Source: Verrucomicrobiota bacterium
GTDB taxonomy: Bacteria; Verrucomicrobiota; Verrucomicrobiia; Chthoniobacterales; UBA10450
Assembly (NCBI GenBank): GCA_003221375.1
Contig: QHRI01000295.1
Span: 1-6,907 of the forward strand
Reading direction: 5' to 3'
Length of the DNA stretch: 6,907 bases
The notes under the pieces are model-generated. The model made no database searches, was not told the origin of the DNA, and saw nothing but the letters and a program-made list of their open reading frames with translations. Of this stretch, positions 1-6,637 are shown piece by piece; position 1 is the stretch's first letter; each line of letters starts with the position of its first letter. The position numbers and the translations under genes are program-made.

Positions 1-62
1 TCGATCTTGGATCAAACGCAAAGTGATCGGGCATTGTTGGGTACCGGAGACTGCGATGAAAA

Positions 63-962
63 TTACGCTCTTGGATGAAATTGCCGGTGCACAGCTTTTA
101 ATCGCTGTTGATCGACGTGGGTATAGACTTGCGTCGTCGAAATGTCGGCATGGCCGAGCATTTCCTGGATAATCCGAAGATCGGCGCCGTTTCCCAGCAG
201 ATGCGTCGCGAAGCTGTGTCGTAAAAGGTGTGGGTAGATGTTCTGTTCGAGTCCGGCCCGTCGCGCATGTTCCTTAACAATCTGCCAGATACGCGCCGTT
301 GTTAGTTTGGTGCCGCGCTGTGAGAGGAAAATTTCGCTACTGCTTCGCTGCTTCACGAGCTTTGGCCGCTCGGTGGACAAGTATGCCGCAAGCGCTTCGC
401 ATGCTTTGCGGCCGACCGGTACAAGTCGGGTCTTGTTTCCCTTCCCCGTTACGCGCACAATTCGCTCTTCGAAGTTGAAGTTCTCAAGACGCGCATTTGC
501 CAGCTCCGAAATACGCAGACCACTTGCGTAAAGAAGCTCGATCATCGCTCGATCGCGCAAGCCGTGAAGAGCGTTTGTGTCGATCTTTTCCAGGAACTGC
601 TCGACTTGCAATTCATTTAGCGTCTCTGGGAGATAGCGCTCGATTCGCGGGAGTGCCAGCGCTTCAGCCGGATCGCGCTGAACTTTGCCTTGAGCAACCA
701 GGAACCGAAAAAAAATCTTTAACGCCACCACGACGAGTTTGATCGAGGAGGCAGAGAGGCCGGCTCGCTTGCGATCTGCAAGATATTCGCTGATAGCCGG
801 CAATGTCACTGCGCGCGGATCATGGATTTTTTTTCTGGCGGCACACCAACGGGCGAATTCGCTCAGCGATCTCTGGGTAGAGAGCTGATAATTTTCGGAA
901 AGACCGCGTTCGATTGCGAGGAAACGGATAAACGAGTCGATCGCCTCTTCCATTTTGAACAT
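63..962 (-). CDS. xerD: Tyrosine recombinase XerD
   Basis: Site-specific recombinase that, with XerC, resolves chromosome dimers at dif in the cytoplasm. The 299-residue product is close to the usual XerD length. An N-terminal SAM-like core-binding domain (about residues 5-90) precedes the catalytic domain (about 115-290). All six catalytic residues are visible: Arg150 (in GLRISEL), Lys174 (GKGNKTR), His245 and Arg248 (PHLLRHS), His271 (LGHADI) and the nucleophile Tyr280 (QVYTHV). The spacing is nearly the same as in E. coli XerD. Two ATG codons are possible, at 962 and 953; the second (MEEAIDSF) starts nearer the usual N-terminus. Neither has a clear Shine-Dalgarno sequence. A perfect palindrome lies 8-24 bases upstream of the first ATG and could mask the translation start. 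The gene diverges from the UVR-motif gene at 1066. Single-gene context and spacing favour XerD over an integron or phage integrase; XerC cannot be wholly excluded. Confidence 0.93.
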   Translation of the reverse strand: MFKMEEAIDSFIRFLAIERGLSENYQLSTQRSLSEFARWCAARKKIHDPRAVTLPAISEYLADRKRAGLSASSIKLVVVALKIFFRFLVAQGKVQRDPAEALALPRIERYLPETLNELQVEQFLEKIDTNALHGLRDRAMIELLYASGLRISELANARLENFNFEERIVRVTGKGNKTRLVPVGRKACEALAAYLSTERPKLVKQRSSSEIFLSQRGTKLTTARIWQIVKEHARRAGLEQNIYPHLLRHSFATHLLGNGADLRIIQEMLGHADISTTQVYTHVDQQRLKAVHRQFHPRA

Positions 963-969
963 TGTAACG

Positions 970-986
970 GCAGGCGTGTCGCCTGC
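970..986. repeat. REP-like short palindrome upstream of xerD
   Basis: Perfect inverted repeat with seven-base arms GCAGGCG (970-976) and CGCCTGC (980-986) around a three-base TGT centre. On the minus strand it lies in the xerD leader, 8-24 bases before the ATG at 962, so as RNA it would form a very stable hairpin next to the start codon. It is not followed by a T-tract, so it is not an intrinsic terminator for either neighbour. It resembles the other GC-rich palindromes in this window in size but does not share the TGTAGCC end. Confidence 0.6.
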
Positions 987-1027
987 AAAATGACACTGTC
1001 TCTACAGCGCGTGTAACCGCGATATCA

Positions 1028-1057
1028 TTGACAAGGTAACCTTAAGTGTCCGATGCT
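1028..1057 (+). promoter_or_regulatory. Possible promoter with overlapping inverted repeat
   Basis: A perfect -35-like TTGACA lies at 1028-1033, with a weak -10 candidate GATGCT at 1052-1057 (18-base spacer), just before the ATG at 1066. Between them, AAGGT (1033-1037) and ACCTT (1039-1043) form an inverted repeat around a single A, which could be a small operator. The -10 matches only three of six consensus positions and would leave almost no leader, so the promoter call is tentative. Confidence 0.3.
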
Positions 1058-1065
1058 TAGTTACG

Positions 1066-1818
1066 ATGAGTTTGGACCTCAATACCATCCTGAAGGATTG
1101 GCCGCACGAGAACGGCAATATTAAGGTACGCAAGATTGCGGGCCTGGATGGTCGCGAGAAATTGCAGCTCCGGGTCGACCTTGGCGTATTGCAAATGGAA
1201 TTGGCCGGGCGGCCGGATGGTCGGCGGCCGCACAATTGCGAGTCGCTTCTGGAATATCATCAGAGGCGGGCAACTCGTGCGGCGGGGAAAGGCGAAACCT
1301 ACGAGCTCACCCCCGAACAATGCGCTGAGCTTCAACAGGAAGGTATCCAATATTATCATCGTTATCTGAGCCTGTTTCAGATCAACGATTTCGACGGTGT
1401 GGTGCGCGATACACAGCGTAATCTGGATCTTTTCACCTTTGTCTCCGAGCATACGGACCGCGAGGATTTCTCCTGGAGCCTGCAACAGTTCCGGCCTTAC
1501 GTGCTAATGATGAACACGCGCGCCAAGGCGTCCATTTTTCTGGGCCAGGGCAAATTTGCAGAGGCCATAGCGGAGATTGAGCGTGGCCGCGATGGGATCG
1601 TGGACTTTTTGCAACAGTCAAACTTTCCGGAACTGGTGTCGAAAAGTTCCGAGATCGCGTTTCTCGATGAATGGCTTGAGGAAGTCAAAGCGAAACGCCC
1701 TCTTTCTAAGCTGGAGATCATGCAGCGCGAGATGGAAACTGCGATTGCAAAAGAGCTCTACGAGCGCGCCGCAGAGTTGCGCGACGCGATCAAGCTCTTG
1801 CAAGCGAAGAAGCATTAA
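1066..1818 (+). CDS. UVR-motif (UvrB/UvrC-type) protein of unknown function
   Basis: The 250-residue product is soluble, with no signal peptide or membrane segment. The C-terminus (about 215-246, from KLEIMQREM to AAELRDAIKLL) is a UVR motif, the helical hairpin that mediates UvrB-UvrC contact in nucleotide excision repair and also occurs in McsA and ClpC. No GIY-YIG, helicase or zinc-finger domain is present, so this is neither UvrB, UvrC nor McsA. The N-terminal about 70 residues form a probable beta-rich domain (VRKIAG, LQLRVDLGVLQMEL). The middle is helical, and residues 148-180 (RAKASIFLGQGKFAEAIAEIERG) look like a tetratricopeptide-type repeat. The ATG at 1066 is the first in frame, with no evident Shine-Dalgarno sequence. 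The gene diverges from xerD across 103 bases. I infer a protein-protein adaptor role; a repair function is not shown. Confidence 0.82.
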   Translation: MSLDLNTILKDWPHENGNIKVRKIAGLDGREKLQLRVDLGVLQMELAGRPDGRRPHNCESLLEYHQRRATRAAGKGETYELTPEQCAELQQEGIQYYHRYLSLFQINDFDGVVRDTQRNLDLFTFVSEHTDREDFSWSLQQFRPYVLMMNTRAKASIFLGQGKFAEAIAEIERGRDGIVDFLQQSNFPELVSKSSEIAFLDEWLEEVKAKRPLSKLEIMQREMETAIAKELYERAAELRDAIKLLQAKKH

Positions 1819-1882
1819 GACTGTCGCCCGCTGCCAGAAAGTCGCTGTCGAAGATTAATTTCTAGAAGGCATCTCAGAATGT

Positions 1883-1960
1883 TGTAGCCGCCTCGCTGTG
1901 TCGAGGCGTCCCGCCGTCGTTGCCCCGCTGGCAGCACGGTGACGTAGCGCCGTGGCTACA
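1883..1960. repeat. Two-hairpin REP/MITE-like element with TGTAGCC ends
   Basis: A 78-base structured element fills much of the 201-base gap between the UVR-motif gene and the sulfurtransferase gene. Its ends are an inverted repeat, TGTAGCC (1883-1889) and GGCTACA (1954-1960). Inside are two hairpins: CGCCTCG/CGAGGCG (1889-1895 and 1902-1908, six-base loop) and CACGG/CCGTG (1935-1939 and 1950-1954, extendable by a G-T and a G-C pair to a six-base loop). No transposase is encoded, so if mobile it would be moved in trans. A stem this near the end of the upstream gene could also shape its transcript, but there is no T-tract. The flanks 1819-1882 and 1961-2019 hold no gene. Confidence 0.65.
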
Positions 1961-2004
1961 GGGATCAAATTGTAAAATCCCTTGCCCGTTTGGAAGGGCC
2001 GCCT

Positions 2005-2008
2005 GAGG
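2005..2008 (+). promoter_or_regulatory. Ribosome binding site deciding the sulfurtransferase start
   Basis: GAGG within CCTGAGGTTT lies 11 bases before the ATG at 2020. It supports this ATG over the in-frame TTG at 1990, which lies upstream of the motif and would add ten residues (TTG read as Met, then EGPPEVSSL) with no match to the family. Confidence 0.5.
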
Positions 2009-2019
2009 TTTCCTCTCTT

Positions 2020-2886
2020 ATGGCGACAGAACTCACGCAATACGCGCATCCTGAAGCGCTGGTGGAGACCGATTGGCTCGAGAAGCATCTTAAAGACGAA
2101 GGAATCCGCATCGTGGAATCGAACGAAGACGTTCTTCTTTACGATACCGGACACATTCCCGGGGCAGTGCATATCGATTGGCGTGCCGATTTGCAGGATC
2201 CCGTGGTTCGGGACTACATCTCGCCCGATAAATTCGCAGAGCTCTGCAGCCGTAACGGCATCACGCCAGAGACTACCTGCATTTTTTACGGTGATAAAGC
2301 CAACTGGTGGGCCTGCTACGCGCTGTGGGCGTTCCGATTGTTTGGACACGAGAAGGTGAAAATTCTGAATGGCGGCCGCGACAAATGGAAAGCCGAAGGT
2401 CGCCCGATGACGCGCGATATTCCCAAGTATGCAAAAACAAACTATCCGGTGCCGAAGAAACGATTCGATAAAGAGATCCGTGCCTTCTTCGAAGAGGCGC
2501 TGGCGCAAAGCAAGGCAGGCAAACCACTGATCGACGTTCGGTCACCGGGCGAATACAGGGGTGAGATCACGCACATGCCGGAGTATCCGCAGGAAGGCGT
2601 GTTGCGCGGTGGCCATATTCCCGGGGCAAAAAGCATGCCGTGGAAAACGGCAACAAACGATGACGCGACGTTCAAGCCCGCTTCGGAACTGGCGAAAATT
2701 TATTTCGACCAATGCGGAGTTCTCCCCGAAAAAGAAACTGTTGTTTATTGCCGTATTGGCGAACGCTCCAGCCACACTTGGTTTGTGCTCACGTACTTGT
2801 TAGGCCTGAACAATGTCCGCAATTATGACGGCTCTTGGACGGAATGGGGCAATAAAGTCGGCGCCCCTATCGAGAAGAGCGCGTAG
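2020..2886 (+). CDS. Thiosulfate sulfurtransferase (two-domain rhodanese, CysA2/SseA type)
   Basis: Transfers sulfane sulfur from thiosulfate to an acceptor such as cyanide or a thiol through a cysteine persulfide; cytoplasmic, with no signal peptide. The 288-residue product has two rhodanese domains, about 12-130 and 150-285. The active-site loop is in the C-terminal domain, Cys244 in CRIGERS (244-250), followed by SHTWFVL. This CRIGER loop is typical of thiosulfate sulfurtransferases of the mycobacterial CysA2/CysA3 family rather than of 3-mercaptopyruvate sulfurtransferases (CG[S/T]GVT). The matching position in the N-terminal domain (YGDKANW, 90-96) has Asp92 in place of cysteine, the usual inactive structural domain. 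Other conserved segments are [13 protein letters not shown] (42-54), IDVRSPGEY (171-179) and [10 protein letters not shown] (268-277). Start chosen by the Shine-Dalgarno at 2005 and by family length. It is convergent with the broken malQ, with 59 bases between stop codons. Confidence 0.92.
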   Translation: MATELTQYAHPEALVETDWLEKHLKDEGIRIVESNEDVLLYDTGHIPGAVHIDWRADLQDPVVRDYISPDKFAELCSRNGITPETTCIFYGDKANWWACYALWAFRLFGHEKVKILNGGRDKWKAEGRPMTRDIPKYAKTNYPVPKKRFDKEIRAFFEEALAQSKAGKPLIDVRSPGEYRGEITHMPEYPQEGVLRGGHIPGAKSMPWKTATNDDATFKPASELAKIYFDQCGVLPEKETVVYCRIGERSSHTWFVLTYLLGLNNVRNYDGSWTEWGNKVGAPIEKSA

Positions 2887-2945
2887 GCGGATCCCCTGAG
2901 AACCGCCGTTCGATCCTTACTTTGCAGCCAGCGTCGCAGCGAATT

Positions 2946-4555
2946 TCAAACGCGTCCAGTTCTTGCCAGCAGCTCATGGATTAGACGCATTCTCTTTTGT
3001 TCTTTGGGGTTGGAACGGAGTTGTGCGATCGAGCGCTGCATTCGCCGAGTCCAATTCAAGTTTGCTTTTGTCCCAGGCACATTGAAGCGGTATTTTCGCG
3101 CTAATAGATCAGTGATCATAACCACGGCGATCCATGACTCGCACTTGAACAGCGCTTCCATGATTGCCGGGTAAAAATCTTTTTCGAAATCGATTTGGTC
3201 GATTCTTGGGTCGAACCCCGCGAAGACGGCGATTTTCGCCAGGTCGAATCGCGACTGTTCCGCGGTCGCGGTCGGATGCTCAAAAGCTTCTTCCCATAAA
3301 GCGCGGATCGGTTTGTGGTCATGCGTTGTGTACGTCGCAATGGAAACCCGCTCGTATTCGCTCCCGGGCGTGACTTGTTCACCGCGAACTTCCCATTGTG
3401 GGATCTTGAATCCGGCAATGCCAAGTGAGCGCAGATTTGGCCGCACGTAATCAGGCACCATGCCAAGGTCTTCGCCGACTACGCGCGAGGCGCCTGCTTC
3501 GTCGAGGATAGCGCGCAGGTATTCTTCGCCTTCGCGTTTGTTCGCCTCGCGATTTTCGGGTGTCTCATCGTCGCGAGGAACGAAATGCGGGGAATCGCCG
3601 TTCCGAGCACGTGATCAATGCGAAAGAGATGAAAAATTTGACGGACAGCGCGGACACGCTCGCGCCACCATTCGAAATTGTTTTTGCGCATTCTGTCCCA
3701 GCGATAAAGCGGAATACCCCAGTTTTGGCCCCACTTTTGCGTAAACACGTCCTCTTTGAAATAAGGCTCGGGAGGCGCGCCGCCGCACCAGTCGAGCACG
3801 AATTCATCCGGCCGCGCGAAGACGTCAGCGCTATAGTAACTGACACCGAATGGGATATCGCCCATCAGCGCCACGCCTCGTTCCGCAGCGTATGATTTGA
3901 TTGCGCGCCATTGCTGGTGCGCGATCCACTGCACATAGCAGAAGAAATTTTGACGGGCCGCCAGCGCGGCTTGTCGATCTTGCGATAGAGCGCATAACCA
4001 GGTTCGCGCTCTTTCTATTGATTGATATTGCGCTGGCCAACGATTCCATGCAGCGGAATCGTCATTCTCCTCCATCAGGACGCGGAAAAATGCGTAGTTG
4101 CGCAGCCAGGCGGCTTCCTGGTCACAAAACATTCGGAATTCCAACTGCCGTTCTTCGCTGGCGTGAGCGGAGAAATTCGCAAACGCTTTCTCCAGGATGC
4201 AACGCTTTAGTTTTTTGATTTGGCGGTACTTTACTTCGCCAAGTCGGAGGCTGTGAATATCGGCGCGAGCAACTGAGGCATCAAAGTCTTCGCGCGTTAA
4301 ATCTGGCGGCGAGTTTGGCGCAAGGTGCAGCGTGGTTGGCTCGATGGCCATGGCGCTGATCGCGTTGTAAGGGCTGTTGTCGTTCCCGATCTCGTTGGTA
4401 GGCAGGAGCTGGACAAGCTTAAATCCAATTGTCGCCGCCCAATCGATGAACTCCCGCAACGCACCGACGTCGCCAATTCCCAGATCGCCTGCTCCGCGTA
4501 ATGCAAACAGCGGCACGAGAACCCCGGCGATTTTTTTCTCTGGTGAGAGATCCAT
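2946..4555 (-). pseudogene. malQ: 4-alpha-glucanotransferase (GH77), interrupted by internal deletion and frameshift
   Basis: Amylomaltase/disproportionating enzyme that moves alpha-1,4-glucan segments between maltodextrins in glycogen and maltose metabolism. The N-terminal part (4555 down to about 3602, 318 residues from ATG 4555) carries GDIPFGVSYYSADVFARP, GAPPEPYF, NWGIPLYRW and FRIDHVLG, which holds the nucleophile Asp314 (codon 3614-3616). After this Gly the frame leaves the family, adds 40 unrelated residues and stops at 3479. The family sequence resumes in another frame from about 3602 (NGDSPHFVPRDDETPEN) and runs 218 residues to TGA at 2946. It includes the expected acid/base Glu in GEDLG (codon 3471-3473) and the Asp in TTHDHKP (codon 3318-3320). 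About 30 residues normally between HVLG and HFVPRDD are absent, with a missing length of 3n+1, so this is a deletion rather than a one-base slip. Neither fragment has all catalytic residues, so as written no active enzyme results. The ATG at 4555 is preferred over 4621, whose extension is only heptamer repeat. Confidence 0.85.
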
Positions 4556-4560
4556 CAGAA

Positions 4561-4613
4561 GAATGACGAATGACGAATGACGAATGACGAAATAATGACG
4601 AGATCCGAATGAC
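4561..4613. repeat. GAATGAC heptamer array
   Basis: Four perfect tandem copies of GAATGAC run from 4561 to 4588, followed by a degenerate stretch and a further copy at 4607-4613. The array sits between the helicase stop (4665) and the malQ start codon (4555), immediately upstream of malQ on the minus strand. Read on the minus strand it gives an open seven-residue periodic peptide (RHSSFVI), so it falsely extends the malQ reading frame to an ATG at 4621. No translation signal is evident there. Such arrays are a frequent intergenic feature in Verrucomicrobia as I recall; the function is unknown. Confidence 0.8.
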
Positions 4614-4622
4614 GAACACATT

Positions 4623-4640
4623 TGCCGACTTTTTTCGGCA
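4623..4640 (-). terminator. Hairpin downstream of the helicase gene, possible weak terminator
   Basis: TGCCGA (4623-4628) and TCGGCA (4635-4640) form a perfect six-base stem with a six-base loop, 25-42 bases past the helicase stop codon on the minus strand. The loop is A-rich on that strand. There is no U-tract after the stem, so efficient intrinsic termination is doubtful; it may act with Rho or stabilise the 3' end. Confidence 0.35.
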
Positions 4641-4664
4641 TTCGATCATTAGAGCTTTCCTTAG

Positions 4665-6632
4665 TCATTTTCTCGTCACTTGCCAGTCTTCCACAAGATC
4701 GTTTGGGATTTCCTGGAGAAACCGCGAGGGAAATAGACGTCGTTCTTCCTCGAGCGCTTCGCGGGTATCAAGGGAGCGATTGCTCGGAAACATTCCGTCC
4801 GTCAACCAGATCACGAACACCGTGTGAAATTCAAGGCCCTTGGCCTGGTGCACTGAAGAAAGGTTGACCGATTCTTTGTCGCCTGCCTGGATCGCCGCGG
4901 CTTCTGCATCGACGTTGCTGATCAGTGCCAATTGCGAAAGAAATTCGTGCACGTCTTTAAATTGACGGGCAAAGATCGCCAGCTGGTTCAAATCTTCCCG
5001 GCGAAGTTCGTAGTTTGTGAAATTTGCCTTGGCATAATCATCATAGATCGCCTCGACCACGGACGTGATCATTTCTGATGGCACGATGGGTTGGCCAGCC
5101 GGAGCGATTTCGTCCAGCGTGTGCGCAAGTTGCTCCCATCCCTTCTTTGATTTCGCAGGAACGTTCATGGCCATGAGGCGCTCGCCAAAGCTGTAGCCGG
5201 GGGCGCCGACCCCGGCGGCATCCGGGTCCGTTTCAGGGCCGCCCTCAGCACCCGCGGCAGCAACAACATCCGTCGCCCATCTTTGCCAAAGATTTTCTGC
5301 CGTGCGGTTGCCAATTCCGGGGAGCAATTTCACCATGCGTTTGAATGCGACTTCATCGCGCGGATTCGCCACGAAACGGATGAATGAAGTCGCGTCCTTG
5401 ATATGCGCCTGCTCAAAGAATCGAATGCCACTGGTGATTTGATAGGGGATCCCGCGCCGGGAAAGCTCCAGTTGCAGCTCGACTGCGTGATAATGCGCCC
5501 GGTAGAGCACGGCGATCTCGTTGAGGTCGACACCTTCATCACGCAGTTCCAAAATCCGCTGCGCGACAAACTGAGCTTGCTCTCCGCTGTCGTTCAGCGC
5601 CACCAAAGCCGGCCTCAGCGCTTTTGATTCGCGCGTCGCGCTTAAACGTTTGCGGAATTGGTGAACATTCGCCGCGATGGCCGCGTTCGCGACTTCCAGA
5701 ATTTCCGGCACACTGCGGTAATTCATTTCGATCTTGAACACCTGCGCATTCGGATAACGCCTCGGAAACTCGAGAATATTTTGGAAGTTGGCGCCGCGCC
5801 ACGAGTAGATCGACTGCGCGTCATCGCCCACCACCATCACGTTGTGATGATCGCGGGCGAGCAGATCAACGAGATCAGCCTGGATTTTGTTCGTGTCCTG
5901 ATATTCATCAACAAGAACAAACTGGAACTGACGGCGGTAAATTTCTGCGATCCGTTCGTGCTGCTGAAACAGGGACAAGGTTTTTTGCAGCAAGTCGTCA
6001 AAATCCATCGAATTTGTCGCCTTCTTCTTTTTCTCGTAGCGCTCTCGAACATCGTGAATTTTCTCGAGCAGCGGCAGGAAATATGGAAACTTTTCCGCAA
6101 GCAGTTCCTCCAACGGATTCTCTGTGTTGACGACAAAACTGAAGATTTCCGCGAGCACATCGCCTTTCGGGAATCGAATCTCTTTTGGATCGATTCCTGC
6201 GCTTGCTACTACGGCTTCAATCAAATCCTTTTGATCTTCGCGGTCCATGATGGTGAACCCGCTTGAATAGCCCAGCGCACTGCCGTGCCGACGCAGAATC
6301 CGGTTTCCTATCGAATGGAATGTCCCGCCCCAAAGTCCGCTGGCATCGACCGGCAGCAGATTCACAACGCGACCGAGCATCTCCCGTGCAGCTTTATTTG
6401 TGAACGTGAGAAGCAGAATGTTTCGCGGGTCGATCCCGTTTTCGAGCAAGTAAGCTACGCGATAGGTGAGGGTACGCGTCTTTCCCGATCCGGCGCCCGC
6501 GATTACAAGGAGCGGACCGGGCGGCGCAGTCACGGCCGCAAGCTGTTGTTGATTTAGCTCAGCAGCGTAATCGATATGAATCCCGCCCTCGCGGGATGCT
6601 GGGGCACGTTGAAGCGTATATTGGCGGGACAT
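4665..6632 (-). CDS. uvrD: UvrD/PcrA-family superfamily 1 DNA helicase lacking motif VI
   Basis: ATP-driven 3'-5' DNA helicase family acting in nucleotide excision repair, mismatch repair and removal of recombination or transcription blocks. The 655-residue product shows the SF1A motifs in order: Walker A AGAGSGKT (45-52), Ia TFTNKAA (76-82), Ib GTFHS (103-107), Walker B VDEYQDTN (241-248), III VVGDDAQSIYSWRG (267-280), IV EMNYRS (302-307) and V VHQAKGLEF (594-602). After EEERRLF (628-634) the family normally continues with YVAxTRA, motif VI with the arginine finger. Here the sequence jumps in frame (junction 4730/4731) to PSRFLQEIPNDLVEDW, normally about 30 residues further on. Without motif VI, ATP hydrolysis should be lost. 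Start: ATG 6632 (MSRQYTL); the in-frame TTG at 6686 only adds heptamer-array residues. Two REP-like palindromes are read through in frame. UvrD, PcrA and Rep cannot be separated here. Confidence 0.88.
   Translation of the reverse strand: MSRQYTLQRAPASREGGIHIDYAAELNQQQLAAVTAPPGPLLVIAGAGSGKTRTLTYRVAYLLENGIDPRNILLLTFTNKAAREMLGRVVNLLPVDASGLWGGTFHSIGNRILRRHGSALGYSSGFTIMDREDQKDLIEAVVASAGIDPKEIRFPKGDVLAEIFSFVVNTENPLEELLAEKFPYFLPLLEKIHDVRERYEKKKKATNSMDFDDLLQKTLSLFQQHERIAEIYRRQFQFVLVDEYQDTNKIQADLVDLLARDHHNVMVVGDDAQSIYSWRGANFQNILEFPRRYPNAQVFKIEMNYRSVPEILEVANAAIAANVHQFRKRLSATRESKALRPALVALNDSGEQAQFVAQRILELRDEGVDLNEIAVLYRAHYHAVELQLELSRRGIPYQITSGIRFFEQAHIKDATSFIRFVANPRDEVAFKRMVKLLPGIGNRTAENLWQRWATDVVAAAGAEGGPETDPDAAGVGAPGYSFGERLMAMNVPAKSKKGWEQLAHTLDEIAPAGQPIVPSEMITSVVEAIYDDYAKANFTNYELRREDLNQLAIFARQFKDVHEFLSQLALISNVDAEAAAIQAGDKESVNLSSVHQAKGLEFHTVFVIWLTDGMFPSNRSLDTREALEEERRLFPSRFLQEIPNDLVEDWQVTRK
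5192..5216. repeat. TGTAGCC-type palindrome inside the helicase gene
   Basis: GCCGGGG (5196-5202) and CCCCGGC (5210-5216) form a perfect seven-base stem with a seven-base loop, preceded by TGTA so that the element begins TGTAGCC exactly like the element at 1883. It lies within the helicase coding sequence, encoding residues 473-481 (AGVGAPGYS) of a low-complexity Gly/Ala/Pro/Asp-rich insert (about 458-481). The insert sits between conserved helicase segments ENLWQRW and FGERLMAMNVP, and the frame is kept. Confidence 0.65.
6580..6597. repeat. REP-like palindrome in the helicase N-terminal coding region
   Basis: ATCCCGC (6580-6586) and GCGGGAT (6591-6597) form a perfect seven-base stem with a CCTC loop. 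It encodes residues 12-18 (ASREGGI) of the helicase, in the poorly conserved leader between the start and the conserved IDYAAELN segment, 36-53 bases into the gene. In mRNA the hairpin lies close to the start codon and might affect translation. Confidence 0.55.
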
Positions 6633-6637
6633 GTAAC

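Noticed and set aside
1..34. Possible start of another minus-strand gene (ATG at 34 reading MPDHFAFDPRS to the window edge)
   Set aside because: Only 11 codons are visible, there is no ribosome binding site, and no family is recognisable. The 62 bases downstream of xerD hold nothing else I can support.
1973..1978. TAAAAT as a -10 box for the sulfurtransferase gene
   Set aside because: No acceptable -35 lies at the right distance upstream; a single hexamer match is not enough.
2886..2907. Terminator between the convergent sulfurtransferase and malQ genes (GGCGG/CCGCC)
   Set aside because: Five-base stem with a 12-base loop and no T-tract on either strand; too weak to call.
3479..3601. The 40-residue tail of the N-terminal malQ frame as genuine protein
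   Set aside because: It has no family resemblance, while the same DNA in the other frame gives the conserved HFVPRDD...GEDLG sequence, so the tail is an out-of-frame artefact.
3595..3610. Simple one-base sequencing frameshift in malQ
   Set aside because: A one-base change would restore the frame but would still leave about 30 conserved residues absent between HVLG and the HFVPRDD block.
4561..4613. CRISPR array
   Set aside because: Units are seven bases in direct tandem with no spacers and no cas genes.
5444..5460. TCCCG-CGC-CGGGA palindrome in the helicase gene
   Set aside because: It encodes the conserved SRRGIPYQ segment, so it is explained by coding constraint and not by repeat insertion.
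5658..6266. Long plus-strand open frame (202 codons) opposite the helicase
   Set aside because: It is antisense to conserved helicase motifs, resembles no family and has no translation signal.
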